Shown: piece by piece, positions 16,917 through 25,882 of the stretch | Layout: each line of letters starts with the position of its first letter | Numbering within the stretch: the first letter of the stretch is position 1 | Assembly: GCF_030316765.1 (NCBI RefSeq) | Contig: NZ_JASZYT010000001.1 | Span: 186,001 to 250,000, forward strand | Reading direction: 5' to 3' | DNA length: 64,000 nucleotides | DNA from: Variovorax saccharolyticus | GTDB taxonomy: Bacteria; Pseudomonadota; Gammaproteobacteria; Burkholderiales; Burkholderiaceae_C | Notes under the pieces: model-generated | Told to the model about the DNA's origin: nothing | What the model saw: the letters and a program-made list of their open reading frames with translations, nothing else | Databases searched by the model: none | Made by a program: the position numbers and the translations under genes

Positions 16917-17407
16917 GATTCGAAGATCTCCATCAGCGGGACTTCATAGCGTGCCTTGACCATGGCGATGAAGGCCGGCACGTCGTCGACATCGAACACA
17001 TGGATCAGCAGCGTCGAGCGGTCGAGCGAGATCTCGCCCCACGCGGTGCCGGGCGTCAGGCAGATGATCATCGCCAGCACGGCGAGCGCATTCGGGTCCC
17101 GCATTTCCAGCGGCACGCGCACGAAGCCGGGCGCCATCTGGTCGTTGCGGCGGGTCAGCAGCAGGCGCGCCACGGTCAGCGCCGAATGGACCAGGTCGTA
17201 GGCGACCACCCCCGACAGCCGCAGCGCCACGCCCGGCCGGCGCATGCGGACCCGGGCCGGGCGCAGCGACTGGGTCAGCACCGGCACCGCGATCGCCAGC
17301 ACCGCCGCCAGCAGCAGCGTGGCCGCATCGAGCGACTGGTTCAGCAGCAGCCAGACGACGAACAGCGCCATCGACAGCGCGGGCGAGGGCAGCCAGCGCC
17401 TGATCAT
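16913..17407 (-). CDS. mrpE: Mrp/Pha cation/proton antiporter subunit E
   Basis: A 164-residue MrpE/PhaE protein with two N-terminal membrane helices. The C-terminal soluble part holds ICLTPGTAWGEISLDRSTLLIHVFDVDD, the family signature TPGT. Subunit E is needed for complex stability in known Mrp systems. The start overlaps the mrpD stop by 4 bases. Confidence 0.93.
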   Translation of the reverse strand: MIRRWLPSPALSMALFVVWLLLNQSLDAATLLLAAVLAIAVPVLTQSLRPARVRMRRPGVALRLSGVVAYDLVHSALTVARLLLTRRNDQMAPGFVRVPLEMRDPNALAVLAMIICLTPGTAWGEISLDRSTLLIHVFDVDDVPAFIAMVKARYEVPLMEIFES

Positions 17408-19104
17408 TTCGCGGCCTCCTTGGGGGCGACCGGGTTCGGCACCTGGGTCGCGCCGAGCACCGCTTGGCGGTAGGCGGTCGGCGAGAAGAGGCCCTCGGCG
17501 GTCGCGGCCGCGTGATGCATCACCGGCCCGCCGCCGATGGTCAGCGCGAGGCAGGCGGCCAGCAGCGCGGCGACCGGCAGCACCTCGAGTGCGGGCAGTG
17601 CCGGCAAGGTGGCGTGGGCCTGGGTCCAGAAGTGGCGGATGCCGGTCCGGCCGAGCGCCAGCAGCGAGAAGAAGCCCGAGAGCATCAGCAGGCCGAGGAA
17701 GACCCAGGCCGCCGGCGACACGCGCGCGCTGTCGAGCAGGGCCGACAGCATGGCGAACTTGCCGACGAATCCCGACAGCGGCGGCATGCCCGCAATCAAC
17801 AAGGTGCAGCAGACGAAGCTGAGTCCGAGGAAGGCGACCCCGGCCGGGATGGCACGGCCGTAGAGCGCCTGCGCGTCGTCGTCGAGGTTGACGTCGTCGA
17901 GGCGGCGCAGGTCGCGGGACAGGAAGGGCGCGTCCCCCGCCGCCTCGTGCGGCGCGATGCTCATGCCGGCATTGCGCCAGCGCTCGATCATGTCGATCAG
18001 CATGAAGAAGGCCGCCGCCGCCAGGGTCGAGGTCAGCAGGTAGTAGAGCGCGCCGGCCCAGACCGCGGGCTGGCCGAAGCCGATCGCCGCCAGCAGCGTG
18101 CCGGCCGACACCAGCACGCTGAAGCCGGCCAGGTTCGACAGGCGCTGGGTGCCGACGATGCCCAGGGCGCCGCAGAACAGCGTCGCCATCCCGATCGTGA
18201 TCAGCACCCCTTGGCCGAACTGGGCCGAGGCGCCGGTGTCGGGCGCGAACAGCACGGTCCAGAGCCGCAGGATGGTGTAGATGCCGAGCTTGGTCAGCAG
18301 CGAGAACACGGCGCCGACCGGCGACACCGCCGCGCTGTAGGCCGGCACCAGCCAGAAGTTGAGCGGCCAGGCGCCGGCCTTGGCGAAGAAGGCGGTCGCG
18401 AGGATGGCGGCGGCCGCGTGCACCAGGCCGCGGTCGGCGGGCGCCAGCTGCGCGATGCGCACGCCCAGGTCGGCCATGTTGAGCGTGCCGGTCACGCCAT
18501 AGAGCAGCGAGGCGCCGATCAGGAACAGCGACGAGGCCGCGAGATTGATCGCCACGTAGTGCAGCCCGGCCTGCACGCGCAGCCGCCCCGAGCCGTGCAG
18601 CAGCAGGCCGTACGAGGCCGCCAGCATCACCTCGAAGAAGACGAACAGGTTGAACAGGTCGCCGGTCAGGAAGGCGCCGTTGAGCCCCATCAGCTGCAGC
18701 TGCAGCAGCGGATGGAAGTGCACGCCCGCGCGGTCCCAGCGCGAGGTCGAGTAGATCGAGGCGGCGAAGGCGACGACGCCGGTCAGCGCGACCATCATGG
18801 TCGACAGCCGGTCGGCCACCAGCACGATGCCGAACGGCGCGCGCCAGTTGCCGGGCAGGTAGACGCCGATCGAGCCGGGGCCGCCGCCGGTGTCCGGCGC
18901 ATTGACCCAGCGCAGCAGCGCCAGCGCGGTCAGCAGGCCGATCAGCCCGGAGACCACGCTGAGCGCGGATTTGCTGCGGCGGTGTTCCTCGCCGAGCAGC
19001 AGCATCAGCGCGGCGGTCAGCATCGGCACCAGGATCGGCACCGCGATCAGGTGCGGCATGCTGAACTCGAGCAGCCGGTCGAGGAAGGCGAAGAGCTCGT
19101 TCAT
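17404..19104 (-). CDS. mrpD: Mrp/Pha cation/proton antiporter subunit D (NuoN/L-like)
   Basis: A 566-residue polytopic protein homologous to antiporter-like subunits of complex I. The ion-translocation region LHAAAAILATAFFAKAGAWPLNFWLVPAYSAAVSPVGAVFS contains the conserved Lys of the proton channel. MrpD and MrpA form the two ion paths. A longer-than-usual acidic loop (RDLRRLDDVNLDDDAQ) lies near two-thirds of the protein. The start overlaps the mrpC stop by 4 bases. An internal Met at about residue 16 is an alternative start. Confidence 0.94.
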   Translation of the reverse strand: MNELFAFLDRLLEFSMPHLIAVPILVPMLTAALMLLLGEEHRRSKSALSVVSGLIGLLTALALLRWVNAPDTGGGPGSIGVYLPGNWRAPFGIVLVADRLSTMMVALTGVVAFAASIYSTSRWDRAGVHFHPLLQLQLMGLNGAFLTGDLFNLFVFFEVMLAASYGLLLHGSGRLRVQAGLHYVAINLAASSLFLIGASLLYGVTGTLNMADLGVRIAQLAPADRGLVHAAAAILATAFFAKAGAWPLNFWLVPAYSAAVSPVGAVFSLLTKLGIYTILRLWTVLFAPDTGASAQFGQGVLITIGMATLFCGALGIVGTQRLSNLAGFSVLVSAGTLLAAIGFGQPAVWAGALYYLLTSTLAAAAFFMLIDMIERWRNAGMSIAPHEAAGDAPFLSRDLRRLDDVNLDDDAQALYGRAIPAGVAFLGLSFVCCTLLIAGMPPLSGFVGKFAMLSALLDSARVSPAAWVFLGLLMLSGFFSLLALGRTGIRHFWTQAHATLPALPALEVLPVAALLAACLALTIGGGPVMHHAAATAEGLFSPTAYRQAVLGATQVPNPVAPKEAAK

Positions 19105-19454
19105 TCGTTCGGCTCCTCGCGTTCCCTGCCGTCCACGTGGTCGGTGCCGGTGAGCCCGCGCGAGGCCAGCAGCACCACCAGGAACAGCGCGGTCATCGCG
19201 AAGCCGATCACGATCGCGGTCAGCACCAGGGCCTGCGGCATCGGATCGGCGGTGTTCGCGAGCGTCGCCACCAGCCCGGGCTCGAGCACCGGCTCGCTGT
19301 CGACCTTGAGCCGCCCCATGCTGAAGATGAACAGATTGACCGCATAGGAGATCAGCGTGAGTCCCATGATCACCTGGAAGGTGCGCGGGCGCAGCAGCAG
19401 GTAGACGCCCGAGCCCGTGAGGATGCCGATCGCGATGGCGAGCACGACTTCCAT
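19101..19454 (-). CDS. mrpC: Mrp/Pha cation/proton antiporter subunit C (NuoK-like)
   Basis: A 117-residue NuoK homologue with three membrane helices and the family's LISYAVNLFIFSMG plus ADPMPQALVLTAIVIGFAMTA. The glutamate-type position of NuoK is replaced by the pattern usual in MrpC. ATG at 19454 shares one base with the mrpA stop (TGATG), so reinitiation is likely. The tail is acidic (TDHVDGREREEPNE). Confidence 0.93.
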   Translation of the reverse strand: MEVVLAIAIGILTGSGVYLLLRPRTFQVIMGLTLISYAVNLFIFSMGRLKVDSEPVLEPGLVATLANTADPMPQALVLTAIVIGFAMTALFLVVLLASRGLTGTDHVDGREREEPNE

Positions 19455-22393
19455 CAGGCGGCCGCCTCTGCTTCTGCCGCAGCGCGCGCGGCTTCTTTTT
19501 CGGCCTGCTCGTCCGACCAGCGATGGCTGCGCACCGATTGGTGGGCCAGCGCGGTCAGGATCAGCATGGTGGCGCCGAGCACCAGCGAGAACACGCCCAT
19601 GTCGAAGAACAGCGCGCTCGGCACGTGAACCTCGCCGAGAAGCGGCAGGTGCAGGTGAGCGGTGTGCGTGGTGAGGAACGGATAGCCGAGCACCACCGCG
19701 CCGCCGCCGGTGGCCAGTGCCAGCAGCAGGCCGACCGCGATCCAGCGCCGCGGATAGATCCGCAGGTGCTCCTCGACCCACTCGGTGCCCGAGACGATGA
19801 ACTGCAGCAGCAGCGCCACCGACATCACCAGCCCGGCGACGAAGCCGCCGCCCGGCTGGTTGTGGCCGCGCATGAAGAAATAGACCGATACCAGCACCGA
19901 CAGCGGCAGCAGCAGGCGCACCAGCACGGCCGGCACCATCAGGTAGCCGATCGCGGTGTCCTTGGCGCGGCGCGGGTTCAGCAGGTCGCTGCTGCCGTCG
20001 TCGGGCTGCAAGCGCTGCTGGATCGGCAGCGCCATCGATTCGGGTGCCGGGCGGAAGCGGCGCAGCAGCGCGTAGACCGTCAGCGCGACGACGCCGAGCA
20101 CGGTGATCTCGCCGAAGGTGTCGAAGCCGCGGAAGTCGACCAGCATCACGTTGACGACGTTGCTGCCGCCGCCCTCGGACAAGGCGTTGTCGAGGAAGAA
20201 GGGCGAGATGCTGAGCGGGAACTGCCGCGTCATGACGCTCCAGGCGATGGCCGACATGCCGGTGCCGGCGGCGATCGCGATCGCGATGTCGCGGCTGCGC
20301 CGGATCCAGGGCCGCAGCCGGGCGCTGATCGGCTCCCGCTTCGCGGTGCGCATCGGCAGCCAGCGCAGGCCGAGCAGGATCAGCACCGTGGTGACCGCTT
20401 CGACCACCAGCTGCGTCAGTGCCAGGTCGGGCGCCGAGAACCAGATGTAGGTGATGCAGCAGACCAGCCCCGCGCCCGAGGCCAGCATCAGCGAGGCCAG
20501 GCGGTGGAACTTCGCCTGCCAGGCGGCAGCTACCGCGCAGGTGGCGCCGATCAGCCAGGTCATCGCGAACATCGGCGAGAAGGGCAGGGTCGGGCGCGTG
20601 CCGCGCGCCACCGGCGTGAACCACAGCGCCGCGCCGGCGCCGGCCACCGCGACCGCGACCAGCAGCAGCAGCTGCTTTTGCAGCCGGCGCGTGCCGAGCA
20701 GGCGCCGGCTGCGCCGGCCGGCTTCGCTGAGCCGCGCCATCAGGTTCTCGAAGATGCGCTGGCCGTCGAAGCGATGCAGCAGCGGCGTGGTCGAGAGCAC
20801 GCCGCGTTCGCGGCCGCGCCGCTGCAGCAGGTAGAGCAGGCCGCCGCCCGCCAGCGCGATCAGGCTCATGATGAGCGGCAGGTTGAAGCCGTGCCACAGC
20901 GCGAGGCTGTAGGCCGGCAGTTCGCCGCCGACCACCGGCGTCGCCGCCGTCGCCAGGAAGGCGCCCACCGACCAGGCCGGCGCCACGCCGACCACCAGGC
21001 AGATCAGCACCAGCAGTTCGACCGGCACCCGCATCCAGTGCGGCGGCTCGTGCGGGGTCTTCGGGACATCGGCGCCGCACGGCGGCCCGAAGAACACATC
21101 GAACACGAAGCGCGCCGAATAGGCCACGCTGAAGATGCCGGCGATGGTGGCGATCACCGGGAGGCCGCGGTCGACCCAGGGGTTCGACTGGATGAAAACG
21201 GTCTCGGCGAAGAACATCTCCTTCGACAGGAAGCCGTTGAGCAGGGGCACGCCGGCCATCGAGGCGCTGGCGATGATCGCCAGGGTGCCGGTGATCGGCA
21301 TCAGCTTGAGCAGTCCGCTGAGCCTGCTGATGTCGCGCGTGCCGCTCTCGTGGTCGATGATGCCGGCGGCCATGAACAGCGAAGCCTTGAAGGTCGCGTG
21401 GTTCATGATGTGGAACACCGCCGCGACCGCCGCCAGCGGGCTGTTGAGCCCGAGCAGCAGCGTGATCAGCCCCAGATGCGAGATCGTCGAATAGGCCAGC
21501 AGCGCCTTCAGGTCGCGCTGGAACATCGCCACGTAGCCGCCCAGCAGCAGCGTGATCGCGCCGGCGCCGCCGACCAGCCAGAACCATTGCTCGGTGCCGG
21601 AAAGCACCGGCCACAGCCGGGCCATGAGGAAGACGCCGAGCTTCACCATGGTGGCCGAATGCAGGTAGGCCGAGACCGGTGTTGGCGCCGCCATCGCGCG
21701 CGGCAGCCAGAAATGGAACGGGAACTGCGCGCTCTTGGTGAAGGCGCCCAGCAGCACCAGCACCAGCACCGCGGGATAGAGCGGGCTGGCGCGGATCAGG
21801 TCGCCCGAGGCCAGCACCATGTCGAGGTCGTAGCTGCCGACGATGCGGCCCAGGATCAGCACGCCGGCCAGCAGGCACAGGCCGCCCGCGGCAGTGACCG
21901 TGAGCGCCATGCTGGCACCGCGCCGCGCATCGCGCCGATGGTGCCAGTAGCCGATCAGCAGGAACGAGAACAGGCTGGTGAGCTCCCAGAACATCACCAT
22001 CTGGATCAGGTTGCCCGACAGCACCACGCCCATCATCGCGCCCATGAAGGCGAGGAAGAACGAGAAGAAGCGCGGCACCGGGTCCGAGGCCGACATGTAG
22101 TAGCGCGCGTACAGCACCACCAGCGCGCCGATGCCGAGCACCAGCATGCAGAACAGCCAGGCGAATCCGTCCATGCGGAAGGACAGGTCGAGCCCGAGTA
22201 CCGGCAGCCACTCGATCCGCTGGCGGATCACGTTGCCGTTGGCCAGGTCCGGAAAGAACCACGCCGCCTGCAGCGCGCAGCCCAGCGCGACCAGGCCGGC
22301 CAGCGTCGATTCCCGGTTGCGCGCATCCGAAGGCAGCAGTGCGGCGAGCACGCTGGCGACGAAGGGGAGTGCAACGAGGAAGACAAGGGGCAT
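19454..22393 (-). CDS. mrpA: Mrp/Pha cation/proton antiporter, fused subunits A and B
   Basis: A 979-residue fusion of MrpA and MrpB, as in Pha-type systems (phaAB). The NuoL-like N-terminal two-thirds has FPFHFWLPRAMAAPTPVSAYLHSATMVKLGVFL. The C-terminal third carries the MbhE/MrpB segment (VDFRGFDTFGEITVLGVVALTVYALL; GGFVAGLVMSVALLLQFIVSGTEW). It ends in an Ala/Glu-rich cytoplasmic tail. The antiporter exchanges Na+ or K+ for H+ at high pH. I chose the ATG at 22393 because family members start MPLVFLVALPF; an ATG at 22426 is possible and would avoid a hairpin just before 22393. Confidence 0.93.
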   Translation of the reverse strand: MPLVFLVALPFVASVLAALLPSDARNRESTLAGLVALGCALQAAWFFPDLANGNVIRQRIEWLPVLGLDLSFRMDGFAWLFCMLVLGIGALVVLYARYYMSASDPVPRFFSFFLAFMGAMMGVVLSGNLIQMVMFWELTSLFSFLLIGYWHHRRDARRGASMALTVTAAGGLCLLAGVLILGRIVGSYDLDMVLASGDLIRASPLYPAVLVLVLLGAFTKSAQFPFHFWLPRAMAAPTPVSAYLHSATMVKLGVFLMARLWPVLSGTEQWFWLVGGAGAITLLLGGYVAMFQRDLKALLAYSTISHLGLITLLLGLNSPLAAVAAVFHIMNHATFKASLFMAAGIIDHESGTRDISRLSGLLKLMPITGTLAIIASASMAGVPLLNGFLSKEMFFAETVFIQSNPWVDRGLPVIATIAGIFSVAYSARFVFDVFFGPPCGADVPKTPHEPPHWMRVPVELLVLICLVVGVAPAWSVGAFLATAATPVVGGELPAYSLALWHGFNLPLIMSLIALAGGGLLYLLQRRGRERGVLSTTPLLHRFDGQRIFENLMARLSEAGRRSRRLLGTRRLQKQLLLLVAVAVAGAGAALWFTPVARGTRPTLPFSPMFAMTWLIGATCAVAAAWQAKFHRLASLMLASGAGLVCCITYIWFSAPDLALTQLVVEAVTTVLILLGLRWLPMRTAKREPISARLRPWIRRSRDIAIAIAAGTGMSAIAWSVMTRQFPLSISPFFLDNALSEGGGSNVVNVMLVDFRGFDTFGEITVLGVVALTVYALLRRFRPAPESMALPIQQRLQPDDGSSDLLNPRRAKDTAIGYLMVPAVLVRLLLPLSVLVSVYFFMRGHNQPGGGFVAGLVMSVALLLQFIVSGTEWVEEHLRIYPRRWIAVGLLLALATGGGAVVLGYPFLTTHTAHLHLPLLGEVHVPSALFFDMGVFSLVLGATMLILTALAHQSVRSHRWSDEQAEKEAARAAAEAEAAA

Positions 22394-22395
22394 CG

Positions 22396-22414
22396 CGGTC
22401 GATTCTATCGACCG
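22396..22414 (-). promoter_or_regulatory. Perfect hairpin two bases before the mrpA start
   Basis: CGGTCGAT-TCT-ATCGACCG (an 8-bp stem, 3-base loop) ends two bases before the ATG at 22393 and occupies the place of a Shine-Dalgarno. Either translation begins at 22426, where AGGGG is close, or the hairpin controls initiation of this large membrane protein. The sequence shows the structure; the role is inferred. Confidence 0.4.
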
Positions 22415-22435
22415 CCCTTGCGGCATATCCCCTGA

Positions 22436-22813
22436 TCAGGCCATGAAATGCTGCACTGTTCGAAAGCCGAGCCAGGTCAGGAACAGCGAGCCGCCCAGGT
22501 GCAGGGCCACCGTGCCCAGCGCCAGCCCCGGACGGCCGCCGACCAGCATGCCGACGACCTCGGCCGAGAAGCTGGAGAAAGTGGTCAGCGAGCCCAGGAA
22601 ACCGGTGATGACGACCAGCCGCCAGGCCGGGTCGATGTCGGGCAGCGCACTGAAGCCGGCGATCGCCAGGCCGACGATGTAGCCGCCGATCAGGTTCACC
22701 GCCAGCGTGCCCCAGGGCAGCAGGCCGCCCGGGTTGAGCCACACCTGGAAACCCCAGCGCATCAAGGCGCCGATGCAGGCGGAGACGCAGATGACGATGA
22801 CGTTCAGCAGCAT
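22436..22813 (-). CDS. crcB: Fluoride channel CrcB/Fluc
   Basis: A 125-residue, four-helix protein with both Fluc signatures: GTLAVNLIGGYIVG and ITGFLGSLTTFSSFSAE. Fluc channels are dual-topology dimers that expel fluoride. It lies 42 bases upstream of mrpA and 22 bases downstream of the TRAP permease, all on one strand. The gap before it is too short for a fluoride riboswitch, so no riboswitch control is visible. Co-transcription with the antiporter is possible. Confidence 0.95.
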   Translation of the reverse strand: MLLNVIVICVSACIGALMRWGFQVWLNPGGLLPWGTLAVNLIGGYIVGLAIAGFSALPDIDPAWRLVVITGFLGSLTTFSSFSAEVVGMLVGGRPGLALGTVALHLGGSLFLTWLGFRTVQHFMA

Positions 22814-22835
22814 CGGTCGATGATATTCGCGGCGG

Positions 22836-24149
22836 CTACTTCTCGACGCCCATCACCAGGTTCGGCAGCACGGTCACGATGCTCGGGAACACCGTGATCA
22901 GCACGATGCACAGCACCAGGCAGAAGAAGAAGGGGATCGCCGCCCTGGCGATCACGTTGCTGTCCTTGCCGGTCATGTTCTGCAGCACGAAGAGATTGAA
23001 GCCCACCGGCGGCGTGACCTCGGCGATCTCGACCAGCAGCACGACGAAGATGCCGAACCACACCAGGTCGAAGCCGGCCTTCTGGATCATCGGCAGCACG
23101 ACGGCGCTGGTCAGCACGATCATCGAGATGCCGTCGAGCGCGGTGCCGAGCACCAGGTACACCAGCACCAGCGCAGTGATCAGCGCATAGGGCGACAGGT
23201 GCATCGAGTCGACCCACTCGGCAAGCTCTCGCGGGATGCCGGTGAAGGCCATGGTCTTGGTCAGGAAGGCGGCGCCGGCCAGGATGAACATGATCATGCA
23301 GCTGGTGCGCGTGGCACCCATGATCCCGTCCTTGAAGTTCTTCCAGGTTAGGCTCCGGCCCCAGGCCGCGATCGCCAGCGATCCGAGCACGCCGAAGGCC
23401 GCGCATTCGGTCGCCGTGGCCCAGCCCGCGACCAGCACCCAGACGATGAAGACGATCAGCAGCGCGCATGGGATCAGGTTGCCCGAGAGCCGGATCTTCT
23501 CCATGAAGCTGGTCGGCGGATCGGCCGGCGGCACCTGGTCGGGGTGGCGCAGGCTCCACCAGCCGATGTAGCCCGAGAACAGCACCATCAGCAGCAGCCC
23601 CGGCAGGAAGCCGGCCAGGAAGATGCGGATGATCGACGCATCGGCCGCCACCGCGTAGACCACCATCGTGATCGACGGCGGGATCAGGATGCCGAGCGTG
23701 CCCGCGGTGGCCAGCGAGCCGATCGCGAGCTTCTCGTTGTAGCCGCGGCGCACCAGTTCGGGCAGCGCCACCTTGGCGATCGTGGCGCAGGTCGCGGCCG
23801 ACGAGCCCGACACTGATCCGAACACGCCGCAGCCGAGGATGGTGGTGTGCATCAGCCGGCCCGGCACGCGATTGAGCCAGGGCCGCAGGCCCTCGAACAT
23901 TTCCTCGCTGAGCTTGGTTCGGAACAGGATCTCGCCCATCCAGATGAAGAGCGGCAGCGCGGCCAGCTCCCACGAAGCATTCGACTCCCAGAAGGAAGAG
24001 AAGAGATTCTTCGCCGGCAGCGTGTTGGTGAAGAAGGCCTGGCCGACCCAGCCGACGATCGCCAGGGTCATCGCGATCCAGACGCCGCCGGCGAGCAGCA
24101 CCAGCATGATGGCGAGCAGCAGCGCGCCCATCAGAAGAGTTTCGAGCAT
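22836..24149 (-). CDS. dctM: TRAP transporter large permease (DctM family)
   Basis: A 437-residue polytopic permease with twelve or so helices. ASWELAALPLFIWMGEILF, GSVSGSSAATCATIAKVALPEL and PPSITMVVYAVAADASIIRIFLAGFLPGLLL are the DctM family signatures. It works with the small subunit and a periplasmic receptor to import an organic acid by ion symport. It begins seven bases after the stop of the small permease. The symbol states the family; the substrate is unknown. Confidence 0.95.
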   Translation of the reverse strand: MLETLLMGALLLAIMLVLLAGGVWIAMTLAIVGWVGQAFFTNTLPAKNLFSSFWESNASWELAALPLFIWMGEILFRTKLSEEMFEGLRPWLNRVPGRLMHTTILGCGVFGSVSGSSAATCATIAKVALPELVRRGYNEKLAIGSLATAGTLGILIPPSITMVVYAVAADASIIRIFLAGFLPGLLLMVLFSGYIGWWSLRHPDQVPPADPPTSFMEKIRLSGNLIPCALLIVFIVWVLVAGWATATECAAFGVLGSLAIAAWGRSLTWKNFKDGIMGATRTSCMIMFILAGAAFLTKTMAFTGIPRELAEWVDSMHLSPYALITALVLVYLVLGTALDGISMIVLTSAVVLPMIQKAGFDLVWFGIFVVLLVEIAEVTPPVGFNLFVLQNMTGKDSNVIARAAIPFFFCLVLCIVLITVFPSIVTVLPNLVMGVEK

Positions 24150-24156
24150 GGATGCC

Positions 24157-24690
24157 TTAGACGTCGGAGGAGAAGTCGCCGGCCGCGTGCCGCTCTTCGA
24201 CCGCGCGCTGGTAGCTCGGCTTCTCGCCTCGCACCACGCCGACGAGTTCGTCGACCATCGCGATCAGCAGCAGCCAGCAGCCGAGCACGAAGGTCGATTG
24301 CGGAATCCAGATCGGGATCACGACCAGGCCGGTGGCCATCTCGGCGAACTCGTAGCTTTCCCAGGTGAAGCTGGTCGCCGACCAGGTGAGATAGGCCACC
24401 GCGACCGCAGCGATCAGCAGGCAGCCGACATCGAGCACGCGCCGGGCTTTCGGCGACACGGCCTCGAGCAGCAGCGTGACGCGCACGAAGTCGCCATGGC
24501 GGAAGGCGTGGGCCATCGCGAAGAAGGCCGCGGCGGCGCAGAGCCAGGCGACCACGTCGTTGAGGCCGCTGACGTGCCAGTTCATCTGCCGGCCGACGCC
24601 GGCCAGCACCATCAGCACGAAGATCAGGAACACGCAGAAGGCGCCCAGCGCCCCTGCGCCGTCGTACAGGCGGTCGAGCCAGCGACGCAT
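24157..24690 (-). CDS. dctQ: TRAP transporter small permease (DctQ family)
   Basis: A 177-residue, four-helix DctQ protein. VLAGVGRQMNWHVSGLNDVVAWLCAAAAFFAMAHAFRHGDFVRV shows the typical conserved turn between helices 2 and 3. It bridges the receptor and large permease. It is separated from the receptor gene by a 44-base gap holding a degenerate palindromic repeat. Start at 24690 is the only good ATG near the first helix. Confidence 0.92.
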   Translation of the reverse strand: MRRWLDRLYDGAGALGAFCVFLIFVLMVLAGVGRQMNWHVSGLNDVVAWLCAAAAFFAMAHAFRHGDFVRVTLLLEAVSPKARRVLDVGCLLIAAVAVAYLTWSATSFTWESYEFAEMATGLVVIPIWIPQSTFVLGCWLLLIAMVDELVGVVRGEKPSYQRAVEERHAAGDFSSDV

Positions 24691-24697
24691 CGCTCAG

Positions 24698-24730
24698 GCC
24701 CCCCGCCGGGCCGCCGATGAGCGTGGGGGC
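24698..24730 (-). repeat. Degenerate copy of the intergenic palindromic repeat
   Basis: The segment keeps the terminal GATGAGCGTGGGGGC (24716–24730) and a GGCCCCCC arm of the repeat seen at 33049 and 34281, but lacks the middle. It fills the gap between the TRAP receptor and small permease genes, like the other copies between co-oriented genes. Confidence 0.5.
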
Positions 24731-24734
24731 GTCA

Positions 24735-25703
24735 TCATTTCTTCTTGTAGGTGTCGACGATCGCAGCGCCATCGGCGCCGGCTGCCTTGAGCCAGTCGGC
24801 CTGCATGATGCCGCCGACCTGCCGCATGTCGGCGTCGAGCTTCGGCGAGGGCTTGTGGATCTTCATGCCGCGTTCGGCCAGCAGGCGCTTGTATTCGTCG
24901 TTCTTCTCCTGCGCGACCTTCCAGCCGCGGGCCTCGGCATCGGCGGCGGCCTTGGTGACCGCGGCCTTGGTGGCCGGGTCGAGCGCCTCGAAGGACTTCA
25001 GGTTCACGAGTACGGCGTTCTTGGGAATCCAGGCCTGCGTGTCGTAGAAGTTCTTGAGGTTCTCGTAGGTCTTGGTGTCGTAGCCGGTCGAACCCGAGCT
25101 CATGTAGCTCTCGATCACGCCGGTGGCCATCGCGGCGCTCAGTTCGGCCTGCTGGATCTGCACCGGCTGGGCGCCGATCAGCTCCGCGATCTTGGCCGTG
25201 GCCGGGCTGTAGGCGCGCCACTTGATGCCGCGCAGGTCGGCCACCGAGCCGATCTCCTTCTTGGAGTAGATGCCCTGCGGTGCCCACGGCACCATGAACA
25301 GCACCTTGATTCCTTGTGCAGCGAGAAGCTTTTCCATGGCCGGCTTGGAAGCGTCGTACAGCTTTTTCGCCTCGGGATAGGTCGTCGCCAGGAAGGGCAC
25401 GCCGTCGAGCGCATAGATCGGGTTCTCGTTGGCGAAGTTGGCCAGCAGGATCTCGCCGGCCTGGGCCTGGCCGCTCTGCACCGCGCGCTTGATCTCGGGG
25501 GCCTTGAAGAGCGACGCATTGGCATGCACCGTGACCTTGAGCTTGCCGCCGGTCGCCGCATCCACGTCCTTCGAGAACTGGGTGATGTTCTCGGTGTGGT
25601 AGTTGGTGGCGGGGTAGGCCGTGGGCAGGTCCCATTTGGTTTGCGCGAATGCTGCTGCGCCAAGGGTGAGGCCTGCGAGCGCAATGCCGAACTTGTGATT
25701 CAT
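24735..25703 (-). CDS. dctP: TRAP transporter periplasmic substrate-binding protein (DctP family)
   Basis: A 322-residue periplasmic receptor with a Sec signal peptide (MNHKFGIALAGLTLGAAAFAQ). DLRGIKWRAYSPATAKIAELIGAQPVQI carries the conserved Arg that binds a substrate carboxylate in DctP proteins. VLFMVPWAPQGIYSKKEIGSVADLRG is also family-typical. ATG at 25703 has GGAGAG just upstream. It is the first gene of the receptor–DctQ–DctM operon. The ligand is probably an organic acid but cannot be named. Confidence 0.94.
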   Translation of the reverse strand: MNHKFGIALAGLTLGAAAFAQTKWDLPTAYPATNYHTENITQFSKDVDAATGGKLKVTVHANASLFKAPEIKRAVQSGQAQAGEILLANFANENPIYALDGVPFLATTYPEAKKLYDASKPAMEKLLAAQGIKVLFMVPWAPQGIYSKKEIGSVADLRGIKWRAYSPATAKIAELIGAQPVQIQQAELSAAMATGVIESYMSSGSTGYDTKTYENLKNFYDTQAWIPKNAVLVNLKSFEALDPATKAAVTKAAADAEARGWKVAQEKNDEYKRLLAERGMKIHKPSPKLDADMRQVGGIMQADWLKAAGADGAAIVDTYKKK

Positions 25704-25822
25704 GGACTCTCCAGAACGTGCGGAAATGAAAAAGGCGATCGGCAGCATACGTGCAAATATCGGGCCACCGCTTGGGGCTTTTCCCTGCCATCCGAGGCGC
25801 AGCGGCCAGTGGGCGCACCATG

Positions 25823-25846
25823 AGAAAAGCCGCCCGCAGGCGGCTT
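25823..25846 (-). terminator. Intrinsic terminator after the ComEA-like gene
   Basis: AAGCCGCC-CGCA-GGCGGCTT forms an 8-bp stem. Read on the minus strand it continues into TTTTC, a proper U-run. It lies 37 bases beyond the ComEA-like stop and insulates the TRAP operon downstream. Confidence 0.75.
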
Positions 25847-25882
25847 GGAATCAGCGGCGGCGCCCTTGCGCCGCGCCTCGCG

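Noticed and set aside
19523..22435. 970-codon rightward frame opposite mrpA
   Set aside because: It is an antisense shadow, rich in Arg, Gln, His and Ala and with no motif; mrpA is certain.
22814..22835. Fluoride riboswitch before crcB
   Set aside because: The gap is 22 bases, too short for the crcB motif, and the upstream gene runs right up to it.
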